A stretch of DNA of 64,000 bases from Ornithinimicrobium laminariae. Its GTDB lineage: Bacteria; Actinomycetota; Actinomycetes; Actinomycetales; Dermatophilaceae. The notes beneath the pieces are model-generated. The model was given only the letters and a program-made list of their open reading frames with translations. It was not told the origin of the DNA and ran no database searches. The stretch is from positions 372,001 to 436,000 of the forward strand of contig NZ_JAHZSU010000003.1 in assembly GCF_019457945.1 (NCBI RefSeq), written 5' to 3'. A program made the translations under genes and the position numbers. Shown here in pieces: positions 45,339 through 53,983 of the stretch. The number at the start of each line of letters is the position of its first letter. Within the stretch, counting starts at the first letter, position 1.

Positions 45339-46751
45339 CTAGGAAACGACGCCTGTTTTGGCGACGCTCGCATACCAGCTGGCGCTGGCCTTGGGGGTTC
45401 GTTCGCCGGTCTCGTAGTTCACGCGGACAATGCCGAAGCGCTTGGAGTAACCGAGCGCCCACTCGAAGTTGTCCATCAATGACCACAGGAAGTAACCGCG
45501 CACATCAGCGCCGGCATCCATCGCAGCCCTGGTTGCCTTCAGGTGGTCGCGCACATAGGCGATACGGTCCTGGTCGTTGACGTAGCCGTCCTCGTCGGGC
45601 TGATCGGCATAAGCAGCGCCGTTCTCAGTGACATACAACTGGATGCCATTAAGGCCGGTGTAGTCGTTCTGCAATCGCACCAACAAATCAGTTAACGCCT
45701 GCGGGATGACTTCCCATCCCATATCGGTTTGTGGCAAACCTCGCAGGACGGTGGTGACGTGCTCCGAGCCCGGGTTTGCAGAGCCTGCTTCATCCTGACG
45801 GGCTGCTGCTGCGGCCACGGGAGCCTCTTGGGGGTCCACCCCGGTGACCGCATCACCGAAGTAGTAATTGACGCCGAGCACGTCAATGGGGGTAGAGATG
45901 ATCTCCATGTCGCCCTCATGCACCAAGTCGGCTGGCCAAAGGTCCTTGACGTCCTCCATCACGTCCGTGGCATAGGCACCGGTGGCGATCGGCTCAACAA
46001 AGAATCGGTTGGCGAGGCCGTCGATGCGGCGGGCGGCATCAACGTCGCCCGGGTTGGCCGGATCAGCAGGCAAAATGTCAGTGAAGTTCAACGTGAGGCC
46101 GAACTCTAACTTCGGGTCGCGAGCGCGCAACTCTGTAATAGCCATCCCGCTGGCCAGCATCAGGTGGTGCCCGGCAGCCAAGGCGTCTGATCCGTTGCGA
46201 CGCCCGGGTGCATGCACACCGTTGCCGTAGCCCAAGAAGGCCGAGCACCAAGGTTCGTTGAAGGTCGTCCAGTAAGGAACTCGGTCGCCGAGCGCGTCGT
46301 GCACGATCTTGGCGTACTCAACAAACTTGTATGCCGTGTCGCGATTGGGCCAACCACCTGCCTCTTCCAGCGCCTGCGGCAGGTCCCAGTGATAGAGAGT
46401 CAGCCACGGCTTGATCCCCTTGTCGAGGAGTTCATCAACCAGACGCGAGTAGAAGTCGAGGCCCTCTTGGCTTGGCGGGCCGCCATCGGGGCACACCCGT
46501 GCCCAGGAGACCGAGAATCGGTAGGCGCCCAGATTGAGTTGCTGCATGAGGTCGACGTCCTCGGCATACCGGTGGATGTGGTCGCAGGCGACGTCCCCGT
46601 TATCAGCATTCAGCACAGCCCCGGGCTGGCGTGAAAACACGTCCCAGATGCTGTCCTTGCGGCCACCCAGATGACGCCCACCTTCGATTTGGTAGGCGGC
46701 TGTGGCAGAGCCCCAGAGGAACTCGGGCGGGAAGGTGGCCTGGTCAGTCAT
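45339..46751 (-). CDS. GH1 family beta-glucosidase
   Basis: It hydrolyses beta-glucosides with retention. The 470 residues start with the GH1 N-terminal FPPEFLWGSATAAYQIEGG signature (7-25), and have the acid/base Glu166 in TTFNEPWCSAF and the nucleophile Glu376 in YVTENGAAY. There is no signal peptide, so it acts on imported sugar. The ATG at 46749-46751 has GGAG 6 bases upstream. It is divergent from the sugar ABC transporter genes, with which it shares a 251-base regulatory region, and probably the LacI regulator at 50429. Confidence 0.94.
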   Translation of the reverse strand: MTDQATFPPEFLWGSATAAYQIEGGRHLGGRKDSIWDVFSRQPGAVLNADNGDVACDHIHRYAEDVDLMQQLNLGAYRFSVSWARVCPDGGPPSQEGLDFYSRLVDELLDKGIKPWLTLYHWDLPQALEEAGGWPNRDTAYKFVEYAKIVHDALGDRVPYWTTFNEPWCSAFLGYGNGVHAPGRRNGSDALAAGHHLMLASGMAITELRARDPKLEFGLTLNFTDILPADPANPGDVDAARRIDGLANRFFVEPIATGAYATDVMEDVKDLWPADLVHEGDMEIISTPIDVLGVNYYFGDAVTGVDPQEAPVAAAAARQDEAGSANPGSEHVTTVLRGLPQTDMGWEVIPQALTDLLVRLQNDYTGLNGIQLYVTENGAAYADQPDEDGYVNDQDRIAYVRDHLKATRAAMDAGADVRGYFLWSLMDNFEWALGYSKRFGIVRVNYETGERTPKASASWYASVAKTGVVS

Positions 46752-46870
46752 AGGAACTCCATTTCCGAAGGGGCGATGTCGCAAGCTTCACGGCTAACAA
46801 CCACGACCACAATAGTGCCTGCACGTCTGGCCAGCCCTAAGAGCTTCTCTCGAAACTGGTGCAGCACTTC

Positions 46871-46884
46871 AACGAACAATCGTT
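46871..46884. promoter_or_regulatory. candidate LacI-type operator in the GH1/ABC divergent region
   Basis: The palindrome AACGA-ACAA-TCGTT (14 bases) lies in the 251-base gap between the beta-glucosidase and the binding-protein gene. LacI-family operators often have AACG/CGTT half-sites, and a lacI gene ends this operon. The spacing differs slightly from the commonest centre, so this is only a candidate. A 7-bp inverted repeat (tgccgag / ctcggca, 46952-46977) lies closer to the binding-protein start. Confidence 0.35.
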
Positions 46885-47002
46885 ACGGCCTCGTTATGCG
46901 ATGGATCTCGTGAGTGCCCGTGAGATCGCTTACATTTGGAACATCCCTCATTGCCGAGGCGCGTCTACGTCTCGGCACACCCTGCGAAACGGAGGCGGGC
47001 AT

Positions 47003-48376
47003 ATGCCCTCACGTAAGATTTCTCGCCGCTTGCTAGCCATGACTGCTGGTATGGCGACTGTGACCCTGGCAGCCTGTGGCGGAAGCAGCGATGACAGCGA
47101 CCCGATGGCCGACGTCACCAGCAACGTCGACTGCGCTGACTTCGAGGAGTACGGCGACCTGGACGGCAAGTCTGTCTCCGTCTACACCTCAATCATCTCC
47201 CCTGAAGACCAGCCGCACATCGACTCCTACGCACCCTTTGAGACATGCACCGGTGCCACGGTGGAGTACGAAGGCTCACGTGACTTCGAGGCACAGCTGC
47301 AGGTTCGCCTGCAGGCCGGCAACCCGCCGGACGTTGCCTACATCCCCCAGCCCGGCTTGATCGCGACGATCGCAGACAGCTACCCGGATGTCATCCAGGA
47401 AGTCTCACCGGCTGCCCAATCCAACGTTGATGAGTTCTACAACGAGGCGTGGCGCACCTACGGCTCCGTGGACGAAACCTTCTACGGTGCACCCCTTGGC
47501 GCCAACGCGAAGTCCTTCGTGTGGTACTCCCCGACCGCGTTCTCCGACGCTGGCTACGAGATCCCCACCACGCTGGACGAGCTGTACACCTTGACCGACC
47601 AGATGGTCGCCGACAACCCCGACATCAAGCCCTGGTGTGCGGGCATCGAGTCCGGTACCGCTACCGGCTGGCCGGCAACCGACTGGCTGGAAGACATGAT
47701 GCTGCGCACCGCTGGCGCGGATGTCTATGACCAATGGGTTGCCCACGAGATCCCGTTCGATGACCCGGCTGTGGTCACCGCCTTGGATGAGGCAGGCAAG
47801 ATCCTGAAGAACGACGCATACGTCAATGGTGGTTTGGGTGGCGTTGAGTCCATCGCCTCCACCAGCTTTGGTGACGCTGGCTACCCGATTCAGGATGGCA
47901 ATTGCTTCATGATGCGGCAGGCGTCCTTCTACCAGGCCCAGTGGCCTGAGGGTACCGACGTCTCCGAGGACGGCGAAGTCTTTGCGTTCTACCTGCCCGG
48001 TGAGACCACAGAAGAGAGCCCGCTGCTGGTTGGTGGCGAGTTCACCGTTGCATTCGCCGACCGCCCCGAAGTTCAGGCTTTCCAGGCATACCTAACCAGC
48101 CCTGAGTGGTCTGACGTCAAGGCACAGACGACGGGTGCTGGCTGGATCTCTGCTAACTCGGGTATGGACGCAGACCTGTTGGTCTCCCCCATTGACCGCC
48201 TGTCGTACGACTTGCTGACGGATGAGGCTACCGAGGTTCGTTTCGATGGTTCGGACTTGATGCCGGCCGCCGTTGGTGCTGGCACGCTTTGGACCGCAAT
48301 GACCAAGTGGATCGCTCCCGGCGATTCCTCAGAGTCGGTGCTGGCCGAGGTTGAGGCCAGCTGGCCCTCGGAGTAG
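47003..48376 (+). CDS. sugar ABC transporter substrate-binding lipoprotein
   Basis: This 457-residue extracellular binding protein is of the carbohydrate (cluster B) family. It has a basic n-region, a hydrophobic core and the lipobox LAAC with lipidated Cys25, followed by a GGSSDDSD linker. The core GSRDFEAQLQVRLQAGNPPDVAYIPQPG is typical of MalE-like proteins. The ATG at 47003 has a GGAGG ribosome site 7-8 bases upstream. Beta-glucoside or oligosaccharide uptake is inferred from the neighbouring GH1 enzyme. A hairpin separates it from the permease genes. Confidence 0.92.
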   Translation: MPSRKISRRLLAMTAGMATVTLAACGGSSDDSDPMADVTSNVDCADFEEYGDLDGKSVSVYTSIISPEDQPHIDSYAPFETCTGATVEYEGSRDFEAQLQVRLQAGNPPDVAYIPQPGLIATIADSYPDVIQEVSPAAQSNVDEFYNEAWRTYGSVDETFYGAPLGANAKSFVWYSPTAFSDAGYEIPTTLDELYTLTDQMVADNPDIKPWCAGIESGTATGWPATDWLEDMMLRTAGADVYDQWVAHEIPFDDPAVVTALDEAGKILKNDAYVNGGLGGVESIASTSFGDAGYPIQDGNCFMMRQASFYQAQWPEGTDVSEDGEVFAFYLPGETTEESPLLVGGEFTVAFADRPEVQAFQAYLTSPEWSDVKAQTTGAGWISANSGMDADLLVSPIDRLSYDLLTDEATEVRFDGSDLMPAAVGAGTLWTAMTKWIAPGDSSESVLAEVEASWPSE

Positions 48377-48397
48377 GACCTAGCGAGTAAAGAAGGT

Positions 48398-48434
48398 GGC
48401 GGGTGCAGATGACCTCAAGTGATCTGCACCCGCC
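48398..48434 (+). terminator. intercistronic hairpin (partial terminator) after the binding-protein gene
   Basis: A perfect 13-bp stem (ggcgggtgcagat and its complement) with an 11-base loop, followed by gcctttcg, lies 22 bases past the binding-protein stop and 58 bases before the first permease gene. As in other sugar ABC operons it probably lets only part of the transcription through, giving more binding protein than permease, and protects the upstream message. Confidence 0.75.
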
Positions 48435-48492
48435 GCCTTTCGCGTAGTAGAACGTCAACCTGCCATCATCACAATCTTTAGGAGGTTACGCA

Positions 48493-49476
48493 GTGGATTT
48501 TCTCCTTGACACCACCACATCAGGCGAAAAAATCATCGTCATGTTGATCGCGATCGCGCTTTTTGTCGCGGTTATGGGGCTGGTTTTGTGGCTTGCAGAT
48601 AGGCCGAGCGTGCCGCGCTTGGTCACTGTTTCGGGCTTCGTTGGTCCGGCCCTCTTGCTTCTGGTCTTGGGTCTGCTCTACCCAGCACTTTTGACCATCA
48701 TTCAGTCCTTCCAAAACACCAGCAAAGAATTTGTGTTCCTGGACAACTACGCCACCATTTTCGGTACGCCTAGTTTCCGTACGGTCCTCTTTAACACCGC
48801 CCTCTGGGTCGTCCTGGTTCCGCTACTGTCAACCGGTTTCGGCTTGATGTATGCCGTCCTAGTTGACCGTGCCTTTGGTGAGAAACTCGCCAAGACCCTC
48901 GTCTTCATGCCGATGGCGATCTCGATGGTGGGAGCCTCGATCATCTGGAAGTTCGTCTACGAGTTCCGCCCGGACCAAGCAGGCATTCAGCAGATCGGTT
49001 TGCTGAACCAGTTGCTCGTCATGGTCGGGTTTGAGCCTCAGCAGTTCCTGCTTAGTCCACCGCTGAACAACTTGTTCCTCATCGCTGTCATGGTCTGGAT
49101 CCAGGCTGGTTTCGCCATGACCGTGCTATCAGCGGCGATCAAGTCCATCCCAGACGAGATCATCGAAGCGGCCAAGATGGACGGCGTTCAAGGCATGGCC
49201 ATGTTCCGCTACGTCACTCTGCCCTCCGTGCGCCCTGCAGTCGTCGTGGTGATCACCACAGTGGCGATGGCGACCCTAAAGGTCTTCGACATCGTTCGAA
49301 CCATGACGGGTGGCCAGTTCGAGACTTCTATTGTGGCCAACGAGTTCTATAGCCAAAGCTTCAGCTTTGGTCGGCCAGACATTGGTGCGGCGCTGGCTGT
49401 CTTGCTCTTCGTCCTTGTTGTTCCGATCATTCTTTACAATATCCGCCAGATGCGACTTTCGGAGGAGCAGCGATGA
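48493..49476 (+). CDS. sugar ABC transporter permease (MalF type)
   Basis: This 327-residue inner-membrane permease has an extra N-terminal helix (about 13-35) before the usual six-helix core. The EAA loop that docks the ATPase is SIPDEIIEAAKMDGVQGMAMF, near residue 218. The GTG start has a perfect AGGAGG ribosome site 7 bases upstream. It is coupled by a 4-base overlap to the second permease gene. Confidence 0.92.
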   Translation: MDFLLDTTTSGEKIIVMLIAIALFVAVMGLVLWLADRPSVPRLVTVSGFVGPALLLLVLGLLYPALLTIIQSFQNTSKEFVFLDNYATIFGTPSFRTVLFNTALWVVLVPLLSTGFGLMYAVLVDRAFGEKLAKTLVFMPMAISMVGASIIWKFVYEFRPDQAGIQQIGLLNQLLVMVGFEPQQFLLSPPLNNLFLIAVMVWIQAGFAMTVLSAAIKSIPDEIIEAAKMDGVQGMAMFRYVTLPSVRPAVVVVITTVAMATLKVFDIVRTMTGGQFETSIVANEFYSQSFSFGRPDIGAALAVLLFVLVVPIILYNIRQMRLSEEQR

Positions 49477-50417
49477 GCGAAACCTCAACTTCGAAGCCCA
49501 CCTCTGCGCTGGCTGACGCCGATGCCGTCGCTGGTCCGAGCGAGATGCGCAAGCTGTCCCGCAAGGAGCAGCGTTCCATCGATGCCAAGACTCGCCTCAC
49601 ATCCCCCTGGGCATCAGGGTTCGCCCTGGTTCTAGCAATCCTGTGGTCAGTTCCGACCTTTGGGCTGTTTGTCACTTCGTTCCGTCCGGAGCGAGCCATC
49701 AAAACCGAGGGCTGGTGGACGTTCTTCACTGCCCCTGAGGTGTCGCTGGAAAACTACGACGCTGTCCTGAATGGCAACACCGACTTCGCTGGCGCATTCT
49801 TAAACACCGTGGTCATCACGATTCCGGCTGTGGTCATCCCGATCACGCTGGCTCTCTTGGCTGCTTATGCATTCGCTTGGATGGACTTCAAGGGCCGCAA
49901 CTTCTTGTTTGTCGCAGTCTTCGCGTTGCAAGTTGTCCCCATCCAGATCGCGTTGATTCCGCTGCTCACGCAGTATGTGAACTTCGGTATCGATAGCTCC
50001 CTGTGGGTCTTGTGGCTCTCGCACTCGATCTTTGCGTTGCCGCTGGCAATCTTCTTGCTGCACAACTTCATGATGGACATTCCTCGGTCGCTCATTGAGG
50101 CTGCTCGGGTTGATGGTGCAGGCCACGTCAAGATCTTTTTCCAAGTGCTTCTGCCCCTACTGGTGCCAGCGATTGCGTCGTTCGCAATCTTCCAGTTCCT
50201 GTGGGTGTGGAATGACCTGCTGATTGCCCTGACCTTTGCAAGCACCGACCTTCAGCCTCTGACGCTGAAAATCGGCAACCTTGCTGGTAGCCGTGGGTCT
50301 GAATGGCAACTGCTCTCCGCCGGTGCCTTCATTGCCATGATCGTCCCACTGGCCGTGTTCCTCGGCCTTCAGCGCTTCTTCGTCCGCGGCCTCTTGGCCG
50401 GTGGCGTTAAAGGTTAG
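49473..50417 (+). CDS. sugar ABC transporter permease (MalG type)
   Basis: This 314-residue permease has a hydrophilic N-terminal extension of about 45 residues, then six helices. The EAA loop is DIPRSLIEAARVDGAGHVKIF, near residue 206. It partners the MalF-type gene, whose stop it overlaps. No ATP-binding subunit gene is present in this operon, so the transporter presumably uses a shared MsiK-type ATPase encoded elsewhere. Confidence 0.92.
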   Translation: MSETSTSKPTSALADADAVAGPSEMRKLSRKEQRSIDAKTRLTSPWASGFALVLAILWSVPTFGLFVTSFRPERAIKTEGWWTFFTAPEVSLENYDAVLNGNTDFAGAFLNTVVITIPAVVIPITLALLAAYAFAWMDFKGRNFLFVAVFALQVVPIQIALIPLLTQYVNFGIDSSLWVLWLSHSIFALPLAIFLLHNFMMDIPRSLIEAARVDGAGHVKIFFQVLLPLLVPAIASFAIFQFLWVWNDLLIALTFASTDLQPLTLKIGNLAGSRGSEWQLLSAGAFIAMIVPLAVFLGLQRFFVRGLLAGGVKG

Positions 50418-50428
50418 TCGGACTTGAC

Positions 50429-51505
50429 ATGACCAATATCTCGGATGTGGCGCGAGTCGCAGGAGTCTCTGTGGCCACTGTGTCTCGCGCCCTCCGAGGT
50501 ATCAGCACCGTTCAAGAATCGACACGTCAACGGGTGCTCGAGGCCGCCACACAGTTGGATTACGTCGTCTCCCCCACAGCCGCCTCGCTTGCCTCCGGCC
50601 GCACCAGAGTCGTCGGCATTATCACCCCGTTCCTCTCCCGGTGGTTTTTTGCCAATGCCATTAGCGCGATCGAAAAGACGTTGCGCGAGCATGGATTCCA
50701 CGCGCTCCTGATCGATCTTGAAGCCACCGGTACCTATGACCGACGTCAACTGACGACGCATATGCTAAGCAAGCGGGTCGATGGCTTGATCGCCGTCAAC
50801 ATCCCGCTCCGCGATGAAGAGCTCGCTTTGATCACCCGTCTCAATTTGCCCCTGGTGTCGATCGGCAACCCTGTGCCTGGTTGCGCCCTGGTGCAGATTG
50901 ACGAGGCCCAAACGGTGACTGCCGCTGTCGACCACATCGTCGCGCTTGGGCATGAGCGCATTGGCTACGTCGGCGCTGTCCCCGCACAGGCCGCCCACAC
51001 GCTGGTGCCTTACCGGCGCCTCACTGCCTTTCGAGAAGCGCTATCCGACCACGCCTTAAATGTCGCCGATTCATGGGTCGTATCTTGCGACTGGACTGCC
51101 TCCGACGCCGCTCGTCAGGCCAGACTCCTCTTTGCCGAGACCGGTGGGCCGACGGCAATTATCGCTGGAAGCGATGAGATGGCCATGGGTGTCATGTCGG
51201 CCGCGGCCGAAGCCGACCTGCGCATACCTGAAGATCTTTCGGTGATCGGCATCGACGATCATTATCTCTCTGAGGTACTGAAACTTTCGACGGTCCGCCA
51301 AGATGTGTTGGCACAAGGCAGTGCTGCCGCCATGATTTTGCTCCACCAACTGCTTGAGGGCAGTGAAGAGATCACCCCTTCACTGCCCTCAAACATGTCT
51401 TCTGACCGAGTGCTAACCGTTCCCACTGACCTGGTGCCGCGTCGCACGACTGCACCTCACCGTGGGTCGGTCAGTTCTCACTCGTTCCTCGGACTACCTC
51501 ACTAG
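50429..51505 (+). CDS. LacI family transcriptional regulator
   Basis: This 358-residue sugar-responsive repressor has an N-terminal headpiece with the family signature TNISDVARVAGVSVATVSRAL (2-22) and the hinge PTAASLASGRTRVVGII. A periplasmic-binding-protein-like effector domain follows. It lies 11 bases after the MalG-type gene and probably regulates this operon and the divergent beta-glucosidase. The last 20 or so residues are unusually rich in Arg, His and Ser. Its stop overlaps the convergent helicase stop. Confidence 0.92.
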   Translation: MTNISDVARVAGVSVATVSRALRGISTVQESTRQRVLEAATQLDYVVSPTAASLASGRTRVVGIITPFLSRWFFANAISAIEKTLREHGFHALLIDLEATGTYDRRQLTTHMLSKRVDGLIAVNIPLRDEELALITRLNLPLVSIGNPVPGCALVQIDEAQTVTAAVDHIVALGHERIGYVGAVPAQAAHTLVPYRRLTAFREALSDHALNVADSWVVSCDWTASDAARQARLLFAETGGPTAIIAGSDEMAMGVMSAAAEADLRIPEDLSVIGIDDHYLSEVLKLSTVRQDVLAQGSAAAMILLHQLLEGSEEITPSLPSNMSSDRVLTVPTDLVPRRTTAPHRGSVSSHSFLGLPH

Positions 51506-53808
51506 TAGCGGTCTGCCCCACGTGGTGGGCGTCCGCCACGGTCGCCGCCACGTCCGCCAGAGTTTTCACGCCCACGGTAGCCGCCACCAGTGCGTCCTCC
51601 GCGGTCTCCGCCACCCGGGCGTCCACGGTAGCCACCGCCACCCTGGCGTCCACCTGGACGGCCACGGCGCGGGGGACGAAGAACATCGTCAAGGCGCGAC
51701 TGCGGGATCGGCTCGGCGGTCGGGGTGCGGCCGCCAGCGGTGCTGATCACTGCTTCGTCTTCTGGGTTCACGCTCATCGGCGACGCGTCCACACCGGCCG
51801 AGTCCAGCATGCGCTGGACCTGACGCTTCTGGTGCGGCAGCGCCAAGGTGACAACAACGCCGTCGGAGCCTGCACGAGCGGTACGGCCCGAGCGGTGCAA
51901 GTAGTCCTTGTGGTCTGCCGGCGGGTCGGCCTGCAGCACCAAGCTAACGTCGTCGACGTGGATACCGCGAGCGGCAACGTCGGTCGCGACGAGAACGGGG
52001 ATCTCACTGCTCTTGAAGCCTTCAAGGACACGGGTGCGCTGTGCCTGGTTCAGGCCACCGTGCAGTGCCGCTGCGAAGACGCCCGACTCACGCAACTGCA
52101 GAGCGACGCGGTCGGCGCCGAGCTTGGTGCGAACGAAAACGACGGTGCGGCCCTCGCGGTTGGCAATAGCTGCCGTCACCGACTTCTTGTCGTGCGGGTG
52201 CACCAAGAAGACGTGGTGGTCCATCGTCGACACGCTTGCCTGAGCATCGTTAGTCGAGTGGGTGATCGGGTCGGTCAAGTACTTCTTGGCGACCTTGTCG
52301 ACACCGTGGTCCAACGTGGCGGAGAACAACAAGCGCTGACCGTTGTCCGGCGTCAAGTCGAGGATTTCCGAAATTGCCTCCACGAAGCCCATCTCGGCCA
52401 TGTGGTCCGCCTCATCCAGGATCGTCACAGCGACCTTAGACAGGTCAGCCGAGCGACGCTCGATCAGGTCAGACAAACGGCCTGGCGTGGCAACGAGGAC
52501 ATCAACGCCCTCCTCAAGGGAGCGCAGCTGCGGCGTATAGGACATGCCACCAGCAATCAACTGCTGACGCAGCTTCAGTGCCGACATCAACGGGCGCAAC
52601 GCGTCATAGATCTGGTTGGCCAGTTCACGCGTCGGCGTCAGGATGATGGCGTGCGGGCGGTGCGGTGTTGCCCGAGGCATCTCGGCCAACCGGTGCAGCG
52701 TCGGTAGACCGAAGGCCATCGTCTTTCCGGAGCCGGTCTGCCCGCGACCCAGAAGGTCACGGCCAGCCAGAGCATCCGGAATCGTTGCGGCCTGAATCGG
52801 GAACGGGTCGGTGATGCCCTGACGAGCCAACGCTGCAACCAGGTCAGCGTGCAACCCAAGTGCGGCAAAGCCGTTGTCACCAGTTACTTCCTTGGCCTCG
52901 GGGCCGCGCGAACGTGGCGCTGCCGAGCCAGCGGCCGGAGCTGATGATGCAGCCTGGGGTGCTGCGGTGGTGGTCGGTGCGCTCACTGGGGCCTGTTCTG
53001 TTCGGGCTGGACGCTCATAGCGTGTTGCTTCGTGTGAAGCGCGGTCACGGTTGGACGGACGACGCGTCTCTGGACGCTCGTAGCGGTCGGGGCGACCCTC
53101 GCGCTCTTCACGGTGGGTGCGGAAGCTGCGCTCGCCATACCCACGGGTTTGCTCACGGTTGTCATCGCGACCGCGGTAGCCACTACCGGAGCGGTCATCA
53201 CGCTGGTAGCCACCACCGGAACGGTTGTCATCGCGACCGCGGTAGCCACTACCGGAGCGGTCATCACGCTGGTTGTAACCACCGGAACGGTTGTCATCGC
53301 GACCGCGGTAGCCACTACCGGAGCGGTCATCACGCTGGTTGTAACCACCGGAACGGTTGTCATCGCGACCGCGGTAACCACTACCGGAGCGGTCATCACG
53401 CTGGTTGTAACCACCGGAACGGTTGTCATCGCGACCGCGGTAACCACTACCGGAGCGGTTATCACGCTGGTTGTAACCACCGGAACGGTTGTCATCGCGA
53501 CCGCGGTAACCACCACCGGAACGGTTGTCGTCACGTCCGCGGTAGCCACGGGATTCCGGCGAACGCTCCGAACGTCCCTCAGCAGGTCGTGATTCGCGGC
53601 GGTCTTCCCATGAGGCAGCGGCACGACCACGCGTGCTTGGCTTTGCGCCACGTGCGGCACGCATCTCATCTGACCAGCGGGGGGCCTTCTCGCCATTCGA
53701 GGGAGCCGAGCTGGCTCCCTGCTGACGTTGCACACGTGCCTGCTTCTTCTGGGCAGCACTGTGTCGGGCTTTCTTGGGCGCGCTAGAGCGCGCGGGCTTT
53801 TGTGCCAT
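51502..53808 (-). CDS. DEAD-box ATP-dependent RNA helicase with RG-rich N- and C-terminal arms
   Basis: Its 768 residues hold a central helicase with FPIQAATIPDALAGRD (Q motif region), GRGQTGSGKT (I), PTRELA (Ia), DEAD (II), SAT (III), VLVATDVAARGIHVDDV and HRSGRTARAG (VI). Residues of about 91-219 are tandem repeats of a 22-residue NRSGGYNQRDDRSGSGYRGR-type unit. The C-terminus (about 705-768) is a second Arg/Gly-rich tail. Such arms bind RNA and favour condensates; the role is probably RNA unwinding in ribosome assembly or cold adaptation. A 175-base leader precedes the ATG. Confidence 0.93.
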   Translation of the reverse strand: MAQKPARSSAPKKARHSAAQKKQARVQRQQGASSAPSNGEKAPRWSDEMRAARGAKPSTRGRAAASWEDRRESRPAEGRSERSPESRGYRGRDDNRSGGGYRGRDDNRSGGYNQRDNRSGSGYRGRDDNRSGGYNQRDDRSGSGYRGRDDNRSGGYNQRDDRSGSGYRGRDDNRSGGYNQRDDRSGSGYRGRDDNRSGGGYQRDDRSGSGYRGRDDNREQTRGYGERSFRTHREEREGRPDRYERPETRRPSNRDRASHEATRYERPARTEQAPVSAPTTTAAPQAASSAPAAGSAAPRSRGPEAKEVTGDNGFAALGLHADLVAALARQGITDPFPIQAATIPDALAGRDLLGRGQTGSGKTMAFGLPTLHRLAEMPRATPHRPHAIILTPTRELANQIYDALRPLMSALKLRQQLIAGGMSYTPQLRSLEEGVDVLVATPGRLSDLIERRSADLSKVAVTILDEADHMAEMGFVEAISEILDLTPDNGQRLLFSATLDHGVDKVAKKYLTDPITHSTNDAQASVSTMDHHVFLVHPHDKKSVTAAIANREGRTVVFVRTKLGADRVALQLRESGVFAAALHGGLNQAQRTRVLEGFKSSEIPVLVATDVAARGIHVDDVSLVLQADPPADHKDYLHRSGRTARAGSDGVVVTLALPHQKRQVQRMLDSAGVDASPMSVNPEDEAVISTAGGRTPTAEPIPQSRLDDVLRPPRRGRPGGRQGGGGYRGRPGGGDRGGRTGGGYRGRENSGGRGGDRGGRPPRGADRY
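53155..53556 (-). repeat. 66-bp in-frame tandem repeat inside the helicase gene
   Basis: Six near-identical 66-base units begin at about 53161, 53227, 53293, 53359, 53425 and 53491, then a shorter diverged unit at about 53527. Each unit encodes 22 residues of the RG/D-rich arm. The exact period and near-identity point to recent expansion and probable copy-number variation between strains. Confidence 0.9.
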
Positions 53809-53983
53809 GTAGGCATCGCTCGCTTCTCAAATCATCGAGGTCGGTTCGCCTCAACGCTTGGAGCGTGTCTGGTACCTACCTCCAGGCGCTCTCGTTGGCG
53901 CCCGATGGGCCTCCAGGATCGGGTCGTCCCGGGGCATGAGGGTCCGACTCACGTGGGCGGACCGTCTGTAATGCTACCAGGAG
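53809..53983 (-). other. leader region of the helicase gene
   Basis: There is no gene in these 175 bases. They contain a 6-bp inverted repeat at 53941-53963 (ggtccg-N11-cggacc), perhaps a weak end for parE, and two CCTGGAGG elements on the minus strand. Long structured leaders are common for cold-induced helicases, so a regulatory 5'UTR is possible but not shown. Confidence 0.3.

Noticed and set aside
53113..53786. Long open frames opposite and in other frames of the helicase repeat region, plus the regular repeats themselves
   Set aside because: The 66-bp periodicity keeps several frames open at once. The units have no unique spacers, so this is neither extra genes nor a CRISPR array.
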